Of a stretch of DNA of 64,000 nt, positions 33,833 to 42,871 are shown in pieces. Made by a program: the position numbers and the translations under genes. Source of the stretch: UBA5536 sp964592595 (GTDB taxonomy: Bacteria > Bacteroidota > Bacteroidia > Bacteroidales > F082). Location: NCBI GenBank assembly GCA_964592595.1, contig CAZQFH010000010.1, positions 27,552 through 91,551 on the forward strand, given 5' to 3'. The notes beneath the pieces were generated by a model. The model was not told where the DNA came from, did not search any database, and worked only from the letters and a program-made list of their open reading frames with translations. Each line of letters opens with the position of its first letter. Position 1 is the stretch's first letter.

Positions 33833-36800
33833 TTAAAAGTCAAGACTCAATGAAATATAAAATACCGGTTCGCTAATTTCCAGATCCTCAATTCCCCAGG
33901 CAACATCAGCCCTTATAAAATATCCCAGCAATGTTGTTCGTGCGCCAAATCCCATTCCGCCAACAATGGGGTCTTTCTGGATTTCGACCGAGATAGTCAG
34001 CGGGCCATTTTCGATATAAGATGTGTACAATGAGTTGGAAGGATCGTAAGGATTTGGTCCTGTCCATGCCGTGCCAACATCACCAAAAGCTACCAGCTGA
34101 AAATTCCGGACAAAATCGGAGCTAATGGGGTTTTGAAAAAGATAGCTAAATACCGGAAAACGAAATTCAGAGTTAAACACCACAAAACTATTCCCGTTTC
34201 TGATATTTTGATTAAAACCCCTCATATTCGTTGCCAGGGTTTGAAAAACATAATTCTGTGTGTAATCAATAGGCGTTTCCTGGTTAAAGCTCGGAATTAA
34301 CCAGTTATCAACGCCTCCCATATAATAAATGAGTTTATCAGTACCAAAAGATGTGCTTCCTGCCACACGATTAGCCCATATGAAGTTACGATGCAATCGC
34401 TGATAGTGACGCCAGTCGAAGCCAAGTACGACAAAATTACTGGCGTTGGCATCAACCAATTGAAAATACTCCCCAAACACTTTTCCACGCATGCCGGTAT
34501 GTAAATTCATTCCGATTTGCTTACTGTTATCGTAAACAAGTTCGGTTCGCAAGCCAAGCCAGTTTTGAAATTCATTTGCTCTGGCAAGATTTACCTGATC
34601 TGTTGACAGAAAGACCTTCTGATCGTTGCGATAGATCGCTGTTCCCCGAACACTTAAAATTTCACTAAATGGCCAGCTCAACATATAAAAGGCCTCATGC
34701 GAATAGGTACGGCTGATAAAGGTGTTTTGAAAATCTTCAATACTCTGCCTGTGCAAAACTATATGCTTATCCAACCTCTTTTTCAGGTTACTAAAGCTGG
34801 CGGCATACTCATTATTTATCAAGCTGGTATTCAATCTTACGCCACCGCTCAGCCGATAGTCCTCGAGTAAATCAGTAAGGTTTACGCCAAGAAATACATT
34901 AAATCCCGGATTGAGATAAATGGGTGATCCGCCACCTGAAAAAGGCTGATAACTGTAGTTGATATAGGTGAAATCGACCTGTGTAACCAGCTCGTCATAA
35001 AAATACTCCACATAGTAATTTCTTCTTTTTGGCTGAGGGGGCTCATCGGCTTCTTCCGTACGCAACATCATACTCACATCGCGCAAATCAGTGCGTTTGT
35101 TTCCGGCAATGCCGAATGCGCCCTGACGCACAGGCAAAGCCTGCTGTTTTAGCGTATCTGCAGGAAGAACCTGCCGGTACAGCATTCTGAACCGCTTTGG
35201 ATTTATCTTATTTGTATCGGCTTCTGAGGCAACTTCCATTTGCTCCTTCTCAATCCTGTTTCGTGCAAAACTGGTCATAAAATCCGTTTTAAAAGCAGGC
35301 TCAAGCTCATAATCCTGAAGGCTAAAAAACTTCATTCTCTGATCATCAGGAAGCTGTAGTATTGTAGTTCCTTCGATGGGGTTATAACTAAAGTCAAGTA
35401 TGCTTCTGGTATAATTAGTAAGCTGTTGCTGATGTGTAAAATAGCGGTAGTGAATCGTGGTATCAACATAATTGATAGCACTATCAAAACGGGCTTCAAA
35501 AAGGTTGTACACCCCGTTTCTGTCAGATAAAAACCGAAAATGTCCTTTTCCGGCATCATGCGGAAGGATTTCATGAGCAATTTGCTGATCGCTAACAGGC
35601 AAAAGCACCTGTTTTTTCTGACTGTAATCATAGGCAAAAAGCCTGAGCTGGCGACCATCAACAGGTTCGGGTTTATCCTGGATCTTAAGCGTGTCGGATT
35701 GTCGGTTCGAGCTAAAAATAATGCGCCGGTCACCATCCACAAAAACCGGATTCAAATCCGTATAATAATCAAAAGTGATCTGATCAAAAGTGTTGGACGG
35801 GATATCATAAACATAAATATCCGGTCGCCCCTGCTGTACGGCAGCCATCACTATTTTTGTTCCATTTTGACCATAGTCGATCGAAGTAATTTTTTGAACG
35901 GCGATCATATTGCGCGATTCAACCGAACGATCATCCAGATTATAAAAATGCAACCACAGTTTACCTTTTGATTCAGTTACAAATGCAAGTAATGTTCCAA
36001 GCGGATGCCAGCTCATCACAGGATAGCTTTCGTCGGGCATTTCATCGGAGCGATAGCCTGTTTGAAAAAGTTTTCGTTTTTTTCCGTTTTGCTGATCCTG
36101 CAACCAAAATCTTATTTTGCCTTCGTCGCGTGTGATATAACTTAAGTACCTGCCATCCGGACTTATGGTTGGTCTTTCGAAGCTACGGTAGCTCCGGTAT
36201 TTCAAAGGGAGTGCTTTCGTGGGCAGACGGGTTTCCTGCTCTCCATAATACGCTTCGTAATGGGCATACCAGTTTTTGACAAGCTGCTTAAACTTTAGGC
36301 CTGTTACGTAAAGAAAGCCCTGCTGCACATTACGACTCATCTGCGTCATATGAGCAATTTCGGGCAAGGAAGCCGTCCCATATGTTTCTGTAATATAACG
36401 CCAAAGCGAATTCCCGGCAACCCGCGCATCTTCTCCTGTGAGGCGATTCAATTTTTTAAAACGTCCCGAAATGATTCCTTCGCGCAGTCTGTCGTCCATT
36501 AAGCTGTTCCAGTCTTCCGAAACAAAAGATAAAATACCTTCTTTGTACCAATCGGGCAAATTAAATATTGCTGTGTTGCGAATTTGCGCCCCAACACTAC
36601 CGCCATACATCAGTTGATTAAGTAGCATTTCTGCTACACCCTTTCGTATTTGCTGCTCAAAATTTTGATAATTTCCATCGAAATAAAGTATCACTTTAGT
36701 GCCTAAAATCCGCGTTATTCCTCCGGTATTGTATTCTTGCTCAGAGGCTAATCCGATATTACTTTGTTTGAGATCGCTTAAGCTGTTAAAAATGATAAAC

Positions 36801-37120
36801 TGGATTTTCTCGGTCAAACTACTCTGTAGCTTTCGTTCAAGCAATGGAACTTGTTGCCTGGCATATTCTGCTGTGTATAAGGCTAATTCGTTACCATTAA
36901 GGTAAAAATAAGTGTCAAAATCATCATAACGGTAATAGGTCCAGATGGTATTGTCCCACTGCACACGATTTTTTCCAAATGTTAAATTGGATCCATTGTA
37001 AAATTGAGCCTGTAAATCAACAACTGCAAAAGCCAACAGTAAGAAAATCAACAGCACCTTAAAAAAGGACCGCAGATTTTGAACGAAAAGGCATATAAGG
37101 TTGTTTAAAGCAATAACCAT
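33833..37120 (-). CDS. Large outer-membrane protein: MA-like domain, TolB propeller and beta-barrel
   Basis: A 1095-residue exported protein with a signal peptide ending near LQAQ (about residue 39). Residues ~60-290 resemble the gluzincin peptidase-MA-like fold (LPDWYKEGIL at 188-197), but the HExxH zinc motif is replaced by GVAEMLLNQ (161-169), so it is probably not a peptidase. A WD40-like/TolB propeller spans about 310-640 (RPTISPDGRYLSYIT, IFSSNRQSDTL). The C-terminal ~360 residues look like a BamA/surface-antigen-type barrel, with GDVGTAWTG and the final IEDLEISEPVFYISLSLDF. It is likely anchored in the outer membrane. I know of no assigned function. Confidence 0.82.
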   Translation of the reverse strand: MVIALNNLICLFVQNLRSFFKVLLIFLLLAFAVVDLQAQFYNGSNLTFGKNRVQWDNTIWTYYRYDDFDTYFYLNGNELALYTAEYARQQVPLLERKLQSSLTEKIQFIIFNSLSDLKQSNIGLASEQEYNTGGITRILGTKVILYFDGNYQNFEQQIRKGVAEMLLNQLMYGGSVGAQIRNTAIFNLPDWYKEGILSFVSEDWNSLMDDRLREGIISGRFKKLNRLTGEDARVAGNSLWRYITETYGTASLPEIAHMTQMSRNVQQGFLYVTGLKFKQLVKNWYAHYEAYYGEQETRLPTKALPLKYRSYRSFERPTISPDGRYLSYITRDEGKIRFWLQDQQNGKKRKLFQTGYRSDEMPDESYPVMSWHPLGTLLAFVTESKGKLWLHFYNLDDRSVESRNMIAVQKITSIDYGQNGTKIVMAAVQQGRPDIYVYDIPSNTFDQITFDYYTDLNPVFVDGDRRIIFSSNRQSDTLKIQDKPEPVDGRQLRLFAYDYSQKKQVLLPVSDQQIAHEILPHDAGKGHFRFLSDRNGVYNLFEARFDSAINYVDTTIHYRYFTHQQQLTNYTRSILDFSYNPIEGTTILQLPDDQRMKFFSLQDYELEPAFKTDFMTSFARNRIEKEQMEVASEADTNKINPKRFRMLYRQVLPADTLKQQALPVRQGAFGIAGNKRTDLRDVSMMLRTEEADEPPQPKRRNYYVEYFYDELVTQVDFTYINYSYQPFSGGGSPIYLNPGFNVFLGVNLTDLLEDYRLSGGVRLNTSLINNEYAASFSNLKKRLDKHIVLHRQSIEDFQNTFISRTYSHEAFYMLSWPFSEILSVRGTAIYRNDQKVFLSTDQVNLARANEFQNWLGLRTELVYDNSKQIGMNLHTGMRGKVFGEYFQLVDANASNFVVLGFDWRHYQRLHRNFIWANRVAGSTSFGTDKLIYYMGGVDNWLIPSFNQETPIDYTQNYVFQTLATNMRGFNQNIRNGNSFVVFNSEFRFPVFSYLFQNPISSDFVRNFQLVAFGDVGTAWTGPNPYDPSNSLYTSYIENGPLTISVEIQKDPIVGGMGFGARTTLLGYFIRADVAWGIEDLEISEPVFYISLSLDF

Positions 37121-37192
37121 GGCTTAGCTTCTGTGGCGCTAAAGTACTATTTTTTTAACTGTTTAAACGGCCTACATTAAAGGTGTAAAACC

Positions 37193-37200
37193 TATTTTTG
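37193..37200 (+). promoter_or_regulatory. Candidate -7 element for the MBL-fold gene
   Basis: TATTTTTG fits TAnnTTTG, 32 bp before the start codon. No -33 box is seen at the expected distance. Confidence 0.35.
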
Positions 37201-37231
37201 TTCAAGTTTAAAATCTTTTAAGACTAACTAT

Positions 37232-37876
37232 ATGCTTCAAATAAAAAGATTTGTTTTTAATCCGTTTCAAGTGAATACTTATGTGGTTTACGACGAAACA
37301 AAAAAATGTGTAATTATTGATGCTGCCTGCTCTGACCAAACTGAAGAGAAATTGTTGAGTCAGTTTATAACTGAAAATCAGCTTACACCAGTTCATATTT
37401 TAAATACACACAACCACATTGATCACATCCTCGGCAACGCTTTTGTTTCAGAAAAATACAGCCTTCCTATCACTGCTCACGCCGATGGTGAACGCTATCT
37501 GAGTAATGCTTTTGCACATGCACAGTCGTTTGGGCTCAACCTCTCGAAAATTGCCAAACCAATCGTAAAAATTGCAGATGGCGATTGGGTTTCGTTTGGG
37601 AACAGCCGTTTAAAGGTTTTGGCTGCTCCCGGCCATGCCGATGGAAGTGTTTGCTTTTATGATGAAACAACGCCCATGGTGATAGCCGGAGATGTGCTGT
37701 TTTACCAAAGCATTGGTCGCACCGACCTACCCGGAGGTGATTACGATATGCTTAAAGAAAGTATTTGGGGAAAATTGTTTGTGCTTCCTGATGAAACCAT
37801 TGTTTATCCTGGTCACGGACCCGAAACCACAATAGGAAGCGAAAAAATCAATAACCCTTTTGTGGCAATCGGCTGA
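37232..37876 (+). CDS. MBL-fold metallo-hydrolase (glyoxalase II-like)
   Basis: A 214-residue cytosolic metallo-beta-lactamase-fold hydrolase. The metal motif THNHIDH gives His60, His62, Asp64 and His65. APGHADGSVCFY supplies the next His, AGDVLF the bridging Asp and YPGHGPET the last His. This single-domain form is common in Bacteroidota and is usually annotated hydroxyacylglutathione hydrolase-like, but the long C-terminal substrate domain of true glyoxalase II is missing, so the thioester substrate is uncertain. Its 3' end overlaps the convergent glycosyltransferase gene by 29 bp. Confidence 0.9.
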   Translation: MLQIKRFVFNPFQVNTYVVYDETKKCVIIDAACSDQTEEKLLSQFITENQLTPVHILNTHNHIDHILGNAFVSEKYSLPITAHADGERYLSNAFAHAQSFGLNLSKIAKPIVKIADGDWVSFGNSRLKVLAAPGHADGSVCFYDETTPMVIAGDVLFYQSIGRTDLPGGDYDMLKESIWGKLFVLPDETIVYPGHGPETTIGSEKINNPFVAIG

Positions 37877-38852
37877 CCTCTACAAGGCTTTTAGCAATCA
37901 GCTTATTTTCGAGATCCATCATACACTTGAAGTGTCCTTTGGGACAGCTGTCAAAACCAATTTTGCTGCAAGGTCGGCACGAAAGCTTATTGTTTTCAAT
38001 AATCCTTACACGCTCCGGAAAGGCGGGAATGTAGGGATACATGCCTAACTGCGGAACTGTATTTCCCCAGACCGAAACTACCGGTTTATCAAATGCTGCC
38101 GCAATGTGCATCAAGCCTGTATCGTTTGTTAACACAGCATCTGCCCGCCGAATCATCTCGGCTGATTGTCCCAATGTGAGTTTTCCGCAAGCATTCCAGA
38201 CCCTGCTGTTGCTATGTGATTCTATTTCTTTAGCGCGTATTTCGTCTTCCTCCCCACCGAGTAAAACTATTGGTCGCGGGAGTTGGTTAACAACTTCAGC
38301 AACTTTGGATACAGGTAAAATTTTAGTGTTGTGTTTCCCGCCAATAACTACTGCAAAAAACCCTTTTGATAGAAAATCAGGCAGTTCTGGTAGGTTTTGG
38401 ATTTCCTCTTCAGCGATATAAAAATCAAGTCCCTTTTGATCGTTTTTTATACCCAACGACTTCACCGCCTCAAAATAGCGATCAACAATATGCACACTGG
38501 GCATGCGATCAATTTTAAAGCGAACAAGTAAATACTTCTGCCAGTTTAACTTTGGGAAGGTTACAGTTTTAATGCCCAACGAAATACGTAACTTAAACGA
38601 TCTGAGATTTTTATGTAAATCAACAAGCAAATCATATTTTTCTGCCTTGAGCAATTCAATAATCTCATCAGGTGATTTTTCAACTCCAAAAACCTTATCT
38701 ATATAGGGATTATTGGCATAAACCGACTGGAAAGATTTTCGGGTAATCACATGCAAAACAACAGGCTTGAGCTGCGTTTTGATCGCCCGAATTACAGGAC
38801 TCGTCAACACGATGTCACCAATCGAACTAAGCCTGATGAGTAAAATTTTCAT
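37848..38852 (-). CDS. Glycosyltransferase family 9 (heptosyltransferase-like)
   Basis: A 334-residue GT9 enzyme. The N terminus MKILLIRLSSIGDIVLTSPVIRAI and the C-terminal nucleotide-sugar site NDTGLMHIAAAFDKPVVSVWG are classic ADP-heptose:LPS heptosyltransferase motifs. It likely adds a sugar to the lipopolysaccharide core at the cytoplasmic face of the inner membrane. A cysteine cluster (CRPCSKIGFDSCPKGHFKC) near the C terminus is typical of some GT9 proteins. The donor sugar cannot be told from sequence. The 3' end overlaps the convergent hydrolase gene. Confidence 0.92.
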   Translation of the reverse strand: MKILLIRLSSIGDIVLTSPVIRAIKTQLKPVVLHVITRKSFQSVYANNPYIDKVFGVEKSPDEIIELLKAEKYDLLVDLHKNLRSFKLRISLGIKTVTFPKLNWQKYLLVRFKIDRMPSVHIVDRYFEAVKSLGIKNDQKGLDFYIAEEEIQNLPELPDFLSKGFFAVVIGGKHNTKILPVSKVAEVVNQLPRPIVLLGGEEDEIRAKEIESHSNSRVWNACGKLTLGQSAEMIRRADAVLTNDTGLMHIAAAFDKPVVSVWGNTVPQLGMYPYIPAFPERVRIIENNKLSCRPCSKIGFDSCPKGHFKCMMDLENKLIAKSLVEVSRLPQKGY

Positions 38853-39033
38853 TTATACCGGAGATAAAAGCACACAAAAATACTTGGAATGCAACAACCT
38901 GACAAGTTTAATATTTAACCAAGGCATTAAGTTATTTCATTTACAGCAGTTTAAAAACGTTTCAGCTCTGATTATTAACGGATAATTATTTTAGCAATAA
39001 TCAATTTCAACAAAATCGACAAAGGAACTTGGT

Positions 39034-39041
39034 TATTTTTG
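39034..39041 (+). promoter_or_regulatory. Candidate -7 element for lnt
   Basis: TATTTTTG fits TAnnTTTG and lies 42 bp before the ATG at 39083. It overlaps the extreme 5' end of the open frame and so argues against the TTG at 39029 as start. Confidence 0.4.
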
Positions 39042-39082
39042 CAGCTGTTAATAAAAAGTTTTTTCATTTCATCAGGCAAATT

Positions 39083-40699
39083 ATGAATACCCTTCAACGC
39101 TACGCTCTTGCTATTTTGAGTGGACTAATTTTAAGTGCAGCCTGGCCTGTTAATGGCTGGACTTATCTTATTTTCTTTGCATTTGTACCTTTATTTTTCA
39201 TCCAGGATGACCTTGGCAAACCTGCAAATAAAGGAAGAGGTGGACAACTCTTTTTACTTGCCTTCGTCAGTTTTATTATCTGGAACAGCCTGACAACATG
39301 GTGGATATGGAATTCAACGCCAGGTGGAGGAGTTGCAGCCATCGTGCTTAACAGTACCTTTATGGCTACAACTTTCTGGCTGTTCCACTTCACCAAAGTA
39401 CAGCTGTATCAAAACAAAAAAGGTTTAGCCATTTTACTTTTTTATTGGTTAAGCTTTGAATATTTACACATGAATTGGGATCTCAACTGGCCATGGTTAA
39501 ATCTGGGTCACGTTTTTTCGCCCAAACATCACTGGATTCAATGGTATGAATATACAGGCGTTCCAGGTGGCACCGCCTGGGTGTTGCTAATAAATATGTT
39601 AGCTTATAAAAGTATCAAATCCGTTTTACAATGGAAAACCAAAGCACGTTCATTTGCTTTAAATTTCATATTGTTGGTTGCAATATGGATGATACCTATG
39701 ATGCTTGGCGAACATCTTTACCGCAATTACGAAGAAAAAGGTGAACAGGCCGAAGTAATTATTGTGCAACCTAATTTCGACCCTTACACTGAGCAATACG
39801 TGCTGCCCGCTTCAGATATCGTCGATCGTAATTTGCAGTTGGCCAGCGGTTTGATTAACAAACCAGTTGATTTTATCATCAGCCCCGAGTCGGCCATACA
39901 GGAAGACATCTGGTTGCCAAGCCTACATCAATCGCCAAGCCTATCAACTTTGCAAGCGTTTGTCGAACAGCAACCGTCAACTGCTTTAATAATTGGCGCA
40001 AGTACTTTTAGTCCGGTAGCCAAAGATGAAGAAAAAGATTTTGCTGCACGCAAGTTTAGTAATGGTGAGGGCTATTATTTTGCGCATAATACCGCTTTTT
40101 ATCTGGAGTCGGGTCAGAGCCCACAGTATTATCACAAAAGTCGCCTCACACCAGGTGTTGAAATGATGCCAAGCTGGTATTTCCTGCGGCCGTTGCGCTC
40201 CCTGGCAATTGATTTAGGTGGCACAGTAGGCACTTTGAAAGTCTCAGATCAAAGAACAGTGTTCAAAGGGAAGGATGATCGCTTTATAGCCGGGCCGTTG
40301 ATTTGTTATGAATCCGTTTATGGAGAGTTTGTTACAGGATTTGTTCGTAATGGAGCAAATATTTTGTTTATTATAACCAATGATGGCTGGTGGGGAAATA
40401 CTCCCGGACACCGGCAGCATATGGACTTTTCAATTTTGCGGGCAATTGAAACCAGGAGAAGTATTGCGCGCTCAGCTAATACCGGAATTTCTGCTTTTAT
40501 CGACCAGCGGGGCGATGTGTTTCAGGCCACACCCTATTGGGAGTCCACGGCCATCCGACAAAAACTAAGCACAAACGAAAAGCTTACTTTTTATGCTAAA
40601 AACGGTGATTACATAGCAAGAATTTCAGCATTTATTATGGCAATTTTTCTTTTAACGGCATTTGCCAAGAGTCTGATGAACAAAGGAAAGCTATATTAA
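39083..40699 (+). CDS. lnt: Apolipoprotein N-acyltransferase
   Basis: About 538 residues. The N-terminal half holds several membrane helices (LAILSGLILSAAWPVNGWTY and others to about residue 215). The C-terminal half is a nitrilase-fold periplasmic domain with the catalytic Glu in ISPESAIQED, a Lys in the middle region and the nucleophile Cys in GPLICYESVYGEF. Lnt adds the third acyl chain to lipoproteins at the inner membrane, fitting the many lipoproteins in this window. The ATG at 39083 is chosen over the upstream TTG because of the membrane-start pattern and the -7 element position. A dus-like gene follows after 7 bp. Confidence 0.93.
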   Translation: MNTLQRYALAILSGLILSAAWPVNGWTYLIFFAFVPLFFIQDDLGKPANKGRGGQLFLLAFVSFIIWNSLTTWWIWNSTPGGGVAAIVLNSTFMATTFWLFHFTKVQLYQNKKGLAILLFYWLSFEYLHMNWDLNWPWLNLGHVFSPKHHWIQWYEYTGVPGGTAWVLLINMLAYKSIKSVLQWKTKARSFALNFILLVAIWMIPMMLGEHLYRNYEEKGEQAEVIIVQPNFDPYTEQYVLPASDIVDRNLQLASGLINKPVDFIISPESAIQEDIWLPSLHQSPSLSTLQAFVEQQPSTALIIGASTFSPVAKDEEKDFAARKFSNGEGYYFAHNTAFYLESGQSPQYYHKSRLTPGVEMMPSWYFLRPLRSLAIDLGGTVGTLKVSDQRTVFKGKDDRFIAGPLICYESVYGEFVTGFVRNGANILFIITNDGWWGNTPGHRQHMDFSILRAIETRRSIARSANTGISAFIDQRGDVFQATPYWESTAIRQKLSTNEKLTFYAKNGDYIARISAFIMAIFLLTAFAKSLMNKGKLY

Positions 40700-40706
40700 A
40701 AGCCTG

Positions 40707-41711
40707 ATGATGAATGGTAAACCAATGGCGCCACAAATCAGTCTTGGTCCTTTTCAAGGCATCACGGATCATATTTACAGAAATCTGTTCATGACATATT
40801 TTGGAGGGGTGGACAAACTTTACACGCCATTTTTCACGGGCATTCATAAAACTGAGGCTAAAAATCTTAAGGGTGCAGCCTTGGATCCGCATTTAAATGA
40901 TACTTCAATCCTTGTTCCACAAATATTAAGTAACGATGGCGCTGAGATTATAAGGTTTGCAAGATTTTGTGCAAAAAATGGATTTAACGAAATCAACCTT
41001 AATATGGGCTGTCCTTTTCCACGCGTAGCACGCAAAAAAAGAGGAAGTGGCCTGCTGCCTTTTCCGGAGCTTGTTGAACAAATACTATCAGAATACTATG
41101 AAAATCCTCCTTTGAAGCTGAGTATTAAATGCCGATTGGGTTATCAGGAATCAACTGAAATCAATGCACTTATTCCAATTTTCAATCGCTATCCATTGCA
41201 TGAAGTTATTATTCACGTGCGCACTGGTAAGCAACTCTATAAAGGAATTGCTGATCAGGCGTCTTTTGCAAAAATCAAAAACCAACTGAATCAGATTCCA
41301 GCCTATAACGGAGATATCTTTTCAAGCGATCAAATGATTCGATTACAGAACCTGTTGCCTGACGTTGTTCATTTTATGCTGGGCCGGGGCTTGCTGGCAG
41401 ATCCTTTTCTTGCAGCAGAAATTAAAGGGCAAACTTATATTGACAAACCAAAAATATTAAAGGAATTTCTGGAAGCGACATTTGAAGCCAGATTGGTAGA
41501 AACAAATTTCGCCCTCACAACGCTCGGTCGTATGAAAGAGCTCTGGGGATACTTAAGATGGTCATTTGATGATCCGGTGAATATCTGGCGTTTAATTCGT
41601 AGAACAAATGCACTTGATAATTATAAGGAAACCGTAGGCAAAGTTTTTGCTGATTTTGAATGGAAAGGTGCGGGATTTGCGCAAAAAACAAATATGAATC
41701 TAATCAAGTAA
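40707..41711 (+). CDS. tRNA-dihydrouridine synthase family protein
   Basis: A 334-residue FMN-binding TIM barrel of the Dus family. It starts with ISLGPFQGITDHIYRN in place of the usual LAPMxGxTD. The catalytic cysteine lies in NLNMGCPFPRVARKKRGSGLL, LSIKCRLGYQ is the FMN/tRNA strand and HFMLGRGLLADPFL the C-terminal phosphate loop. It reduces uridine to dihydrouridine in the tRNA D-loop. The substitution of the N-terminal MAPM-type motif is shared with a divergent Dus branch; which uridine it modifies is unknown. Likely co-transcribed with lnt. Confidence 0.87.
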   Translation: MMNGKPMAPQISLGPFQGITDHIYRNLFMTYFGGVDKLYTPFFTGIHKTEAKNLKGAALDPHLNDTSILVPQILSNDGAEIIRFARFCAKNGFNEINLNMGCPFPRVARKKRGSGLLPFPELVEQILSEYYENPPLKLSIKCRLGYQESTEINALIPIFNRYPLHEVIIHVRTGKQLYKGIADQASFAKIKNQLNQIPAYNGDIFSSDQMIRLQNLLPDVVHFMLGRGLLADPFLAAEIKGQTYIDKPKILKEFLEATFEARLVETNFALTTLGRMKELWGYLRWSFDDPVNIWRLIRRTNALDNYKETVGKVFADFEWKGAGFAQKTNMNLIK

Positions 41712-42031
41712 GACTTTTTTCAACATCTTGATCCTACTTTAGTTTTCACTAAAAATTGCTGTATTTAAGTTTGGTTTTCTCATAAATAACATTTAGTTTC
41801 TTACTTATTTTCGTTAATTATTGAAAAATAGTTATTTATTGCTTTGATTTTAATTTTATATTAAATAATTTTGTCATTCGGGTACTTTTAATATAACGTT
41901 ATGCTTGCGTTTAATTCGACTAAGTACTTAAAAAGATTGATTAAAATTTTCTCTTTTAGATATTTAGATATTTGGCTTGTATATATAAGTGAAGTAATAT
42001 TTAACCTTTAATATATTTAAACAAAACGCAT
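41712..42031. other. AT-rich intergenic region with no recognisable gene
   Basis: A 320-bp stretch, strongly AT-rich, between the Dus gene and a small coiled-coil gene. I find no credible ORF, tRNA or clear hairpin terminator. It probably holds the promoter of the downstream gene; an sRNA cannot be excluded. Confidence 0.5.
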
Positions 42032-42565
42032 ATGAAATATTCCAGCAAACTAAACGAATTCGACATTCTTGATTTATTGAACGAATACCAATCAGAACTT
42101 CGTAAACTGAAGCACAAGGTAGATTTTGTAAAGTCGAAAATTGCTGATTTAGAAGAGCAATACAGCGTTATAAAAAAAATCAAGTCCAACTTTAAACCTG
42201 TTGAAGAAGTTACTTCAGAACATACTGAAGATGCCCCAAAAGTAGAAACCTCAGTAACAAAGAAGGAAAGAAAACCTTATCCGCTTTCAGATTGGGACAA
42301 ATTTATTATTCAAACAATAGCGGAACGCGGGCACGCAACACTCAGTAAAGAGATTTATGATTCAGTAAAACAGAAAGCTATAGAAGCCAACATTTTTACA
42401 ACAGATGATAAATCAAAGGCTAAAATTAATCAATGTCTGGTAAAATTGACAAACAGACGCGAGGATTTGCGAAAAGTTAAATACAAAGGCAGAGGATTTG
42501 CTTATGCGCTGCCGGATTGGTACGATGAACGTAACCGTTTGAAGAAAGAACACAAAATCCAATAA
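42032..42565 (+). CDS. Coiled-coil protein with winged-helix-like C-terminal domain
   Basis: A 177-residue cytosolic protein. The N-terminal ~50 residues form a coiled coil (LNEYQSELRKLKHKVDFVKS). A Glu/Lys-rich linker follows, then a basic alpha/beta C-terminal domain (about 88-165: LSDWDKFIIQTIAERGHATL, KINQCLVKLTNRREDLRKVK, GFAYALPDWYDE) with the helix-helix-wing look of a winged helix. DNA binding is plausible but unproven. It is monocistronic, with a long AT-rich leader region and its own terminator, consistent with a highly expressed or regulated gene. Function unknown. Confidence 0.78.
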   Translation: MKYSSKLNEFDILDLLNEYQSELRKLKHKVDFVKSKIADLEEQYSVIKKIKSNFKPVEEVTSEHTEDAPKVETSVTKKERKPYPLSDWDKFIIQTIAERGHATLSKEIYDSVKQKAIEANIFTTDDKSKAKINQCLVKLTNRREDLRKVKYKGRGFAYALPDWYDERNRLKKEHKIQ

Positions 42566-42582
42566 GAAGCCTAAAAGTGTTG

Positions 42583-42610
42583 AGCCGCATATGATTGCGG
42601 CTTTTTTTTG
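42583..42610 (+). terminator. Rho-independent terminator
   Basis: AGCCGCA (42583-42589) pairs with TGCGGCT (42596-42602) around a 6-nt loop and is followed by eight T. It ends the coiled-coil gene. Confidence 0.9.
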
Positions 42611-42611
42611 C

Positions 42612-42812
42612 TCAGCTTCCAAAACCATAATAACTCTGACCGCTTTCCTTGCGACGTTTCAGGGTATTATCAATCACCTGACGCTTCTGATCTTCGGTGT
42701 AACTATCCCATTGCGCCACTTCTTCGGCAGACCGAAAACAACCTACACAGATATGATCAACATCGTAAGTACAAATTAACTGGCAGGGTGATTTTATTTT
42801 TTTCTTGAGCAT
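42612..42812 (-). CDS. DUF1289 small cysteine protein
   Basis: A 66-residue protein matching the DUF1289 pattern: SPCQLICTYDVDHICVGCFRSAEEVAQW, with four cysteines (SPCxxxC and CxGC) that probably bind a metal, then a helical tail. Family members are small cytosolic proteins of unknown function, often near Fe-S or redox genes. It ends next to the terminator of the convergent gene and is 59 bp from the propeller lipoprotein gene upstream of it. Confidence 0.82.
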   Translation of the reverse strand: MLKKKIKSPCQLICTYDVDHICVGCFRSAEEVAQWDSYTEDQKRQVIDNTLKRRKESGQSYYGFGS

Positions 42813-42871
42813 ATCAATAATAAATTTTGACTTAAAAACAGCCTATAATCAATTTTTGTTCAGCCAAAGTA

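Noticed and set aside
33833..37120. Active metallopeptidase
   Set aside because: The fold-like region lacks the HExxH zinc motif at the expected position.
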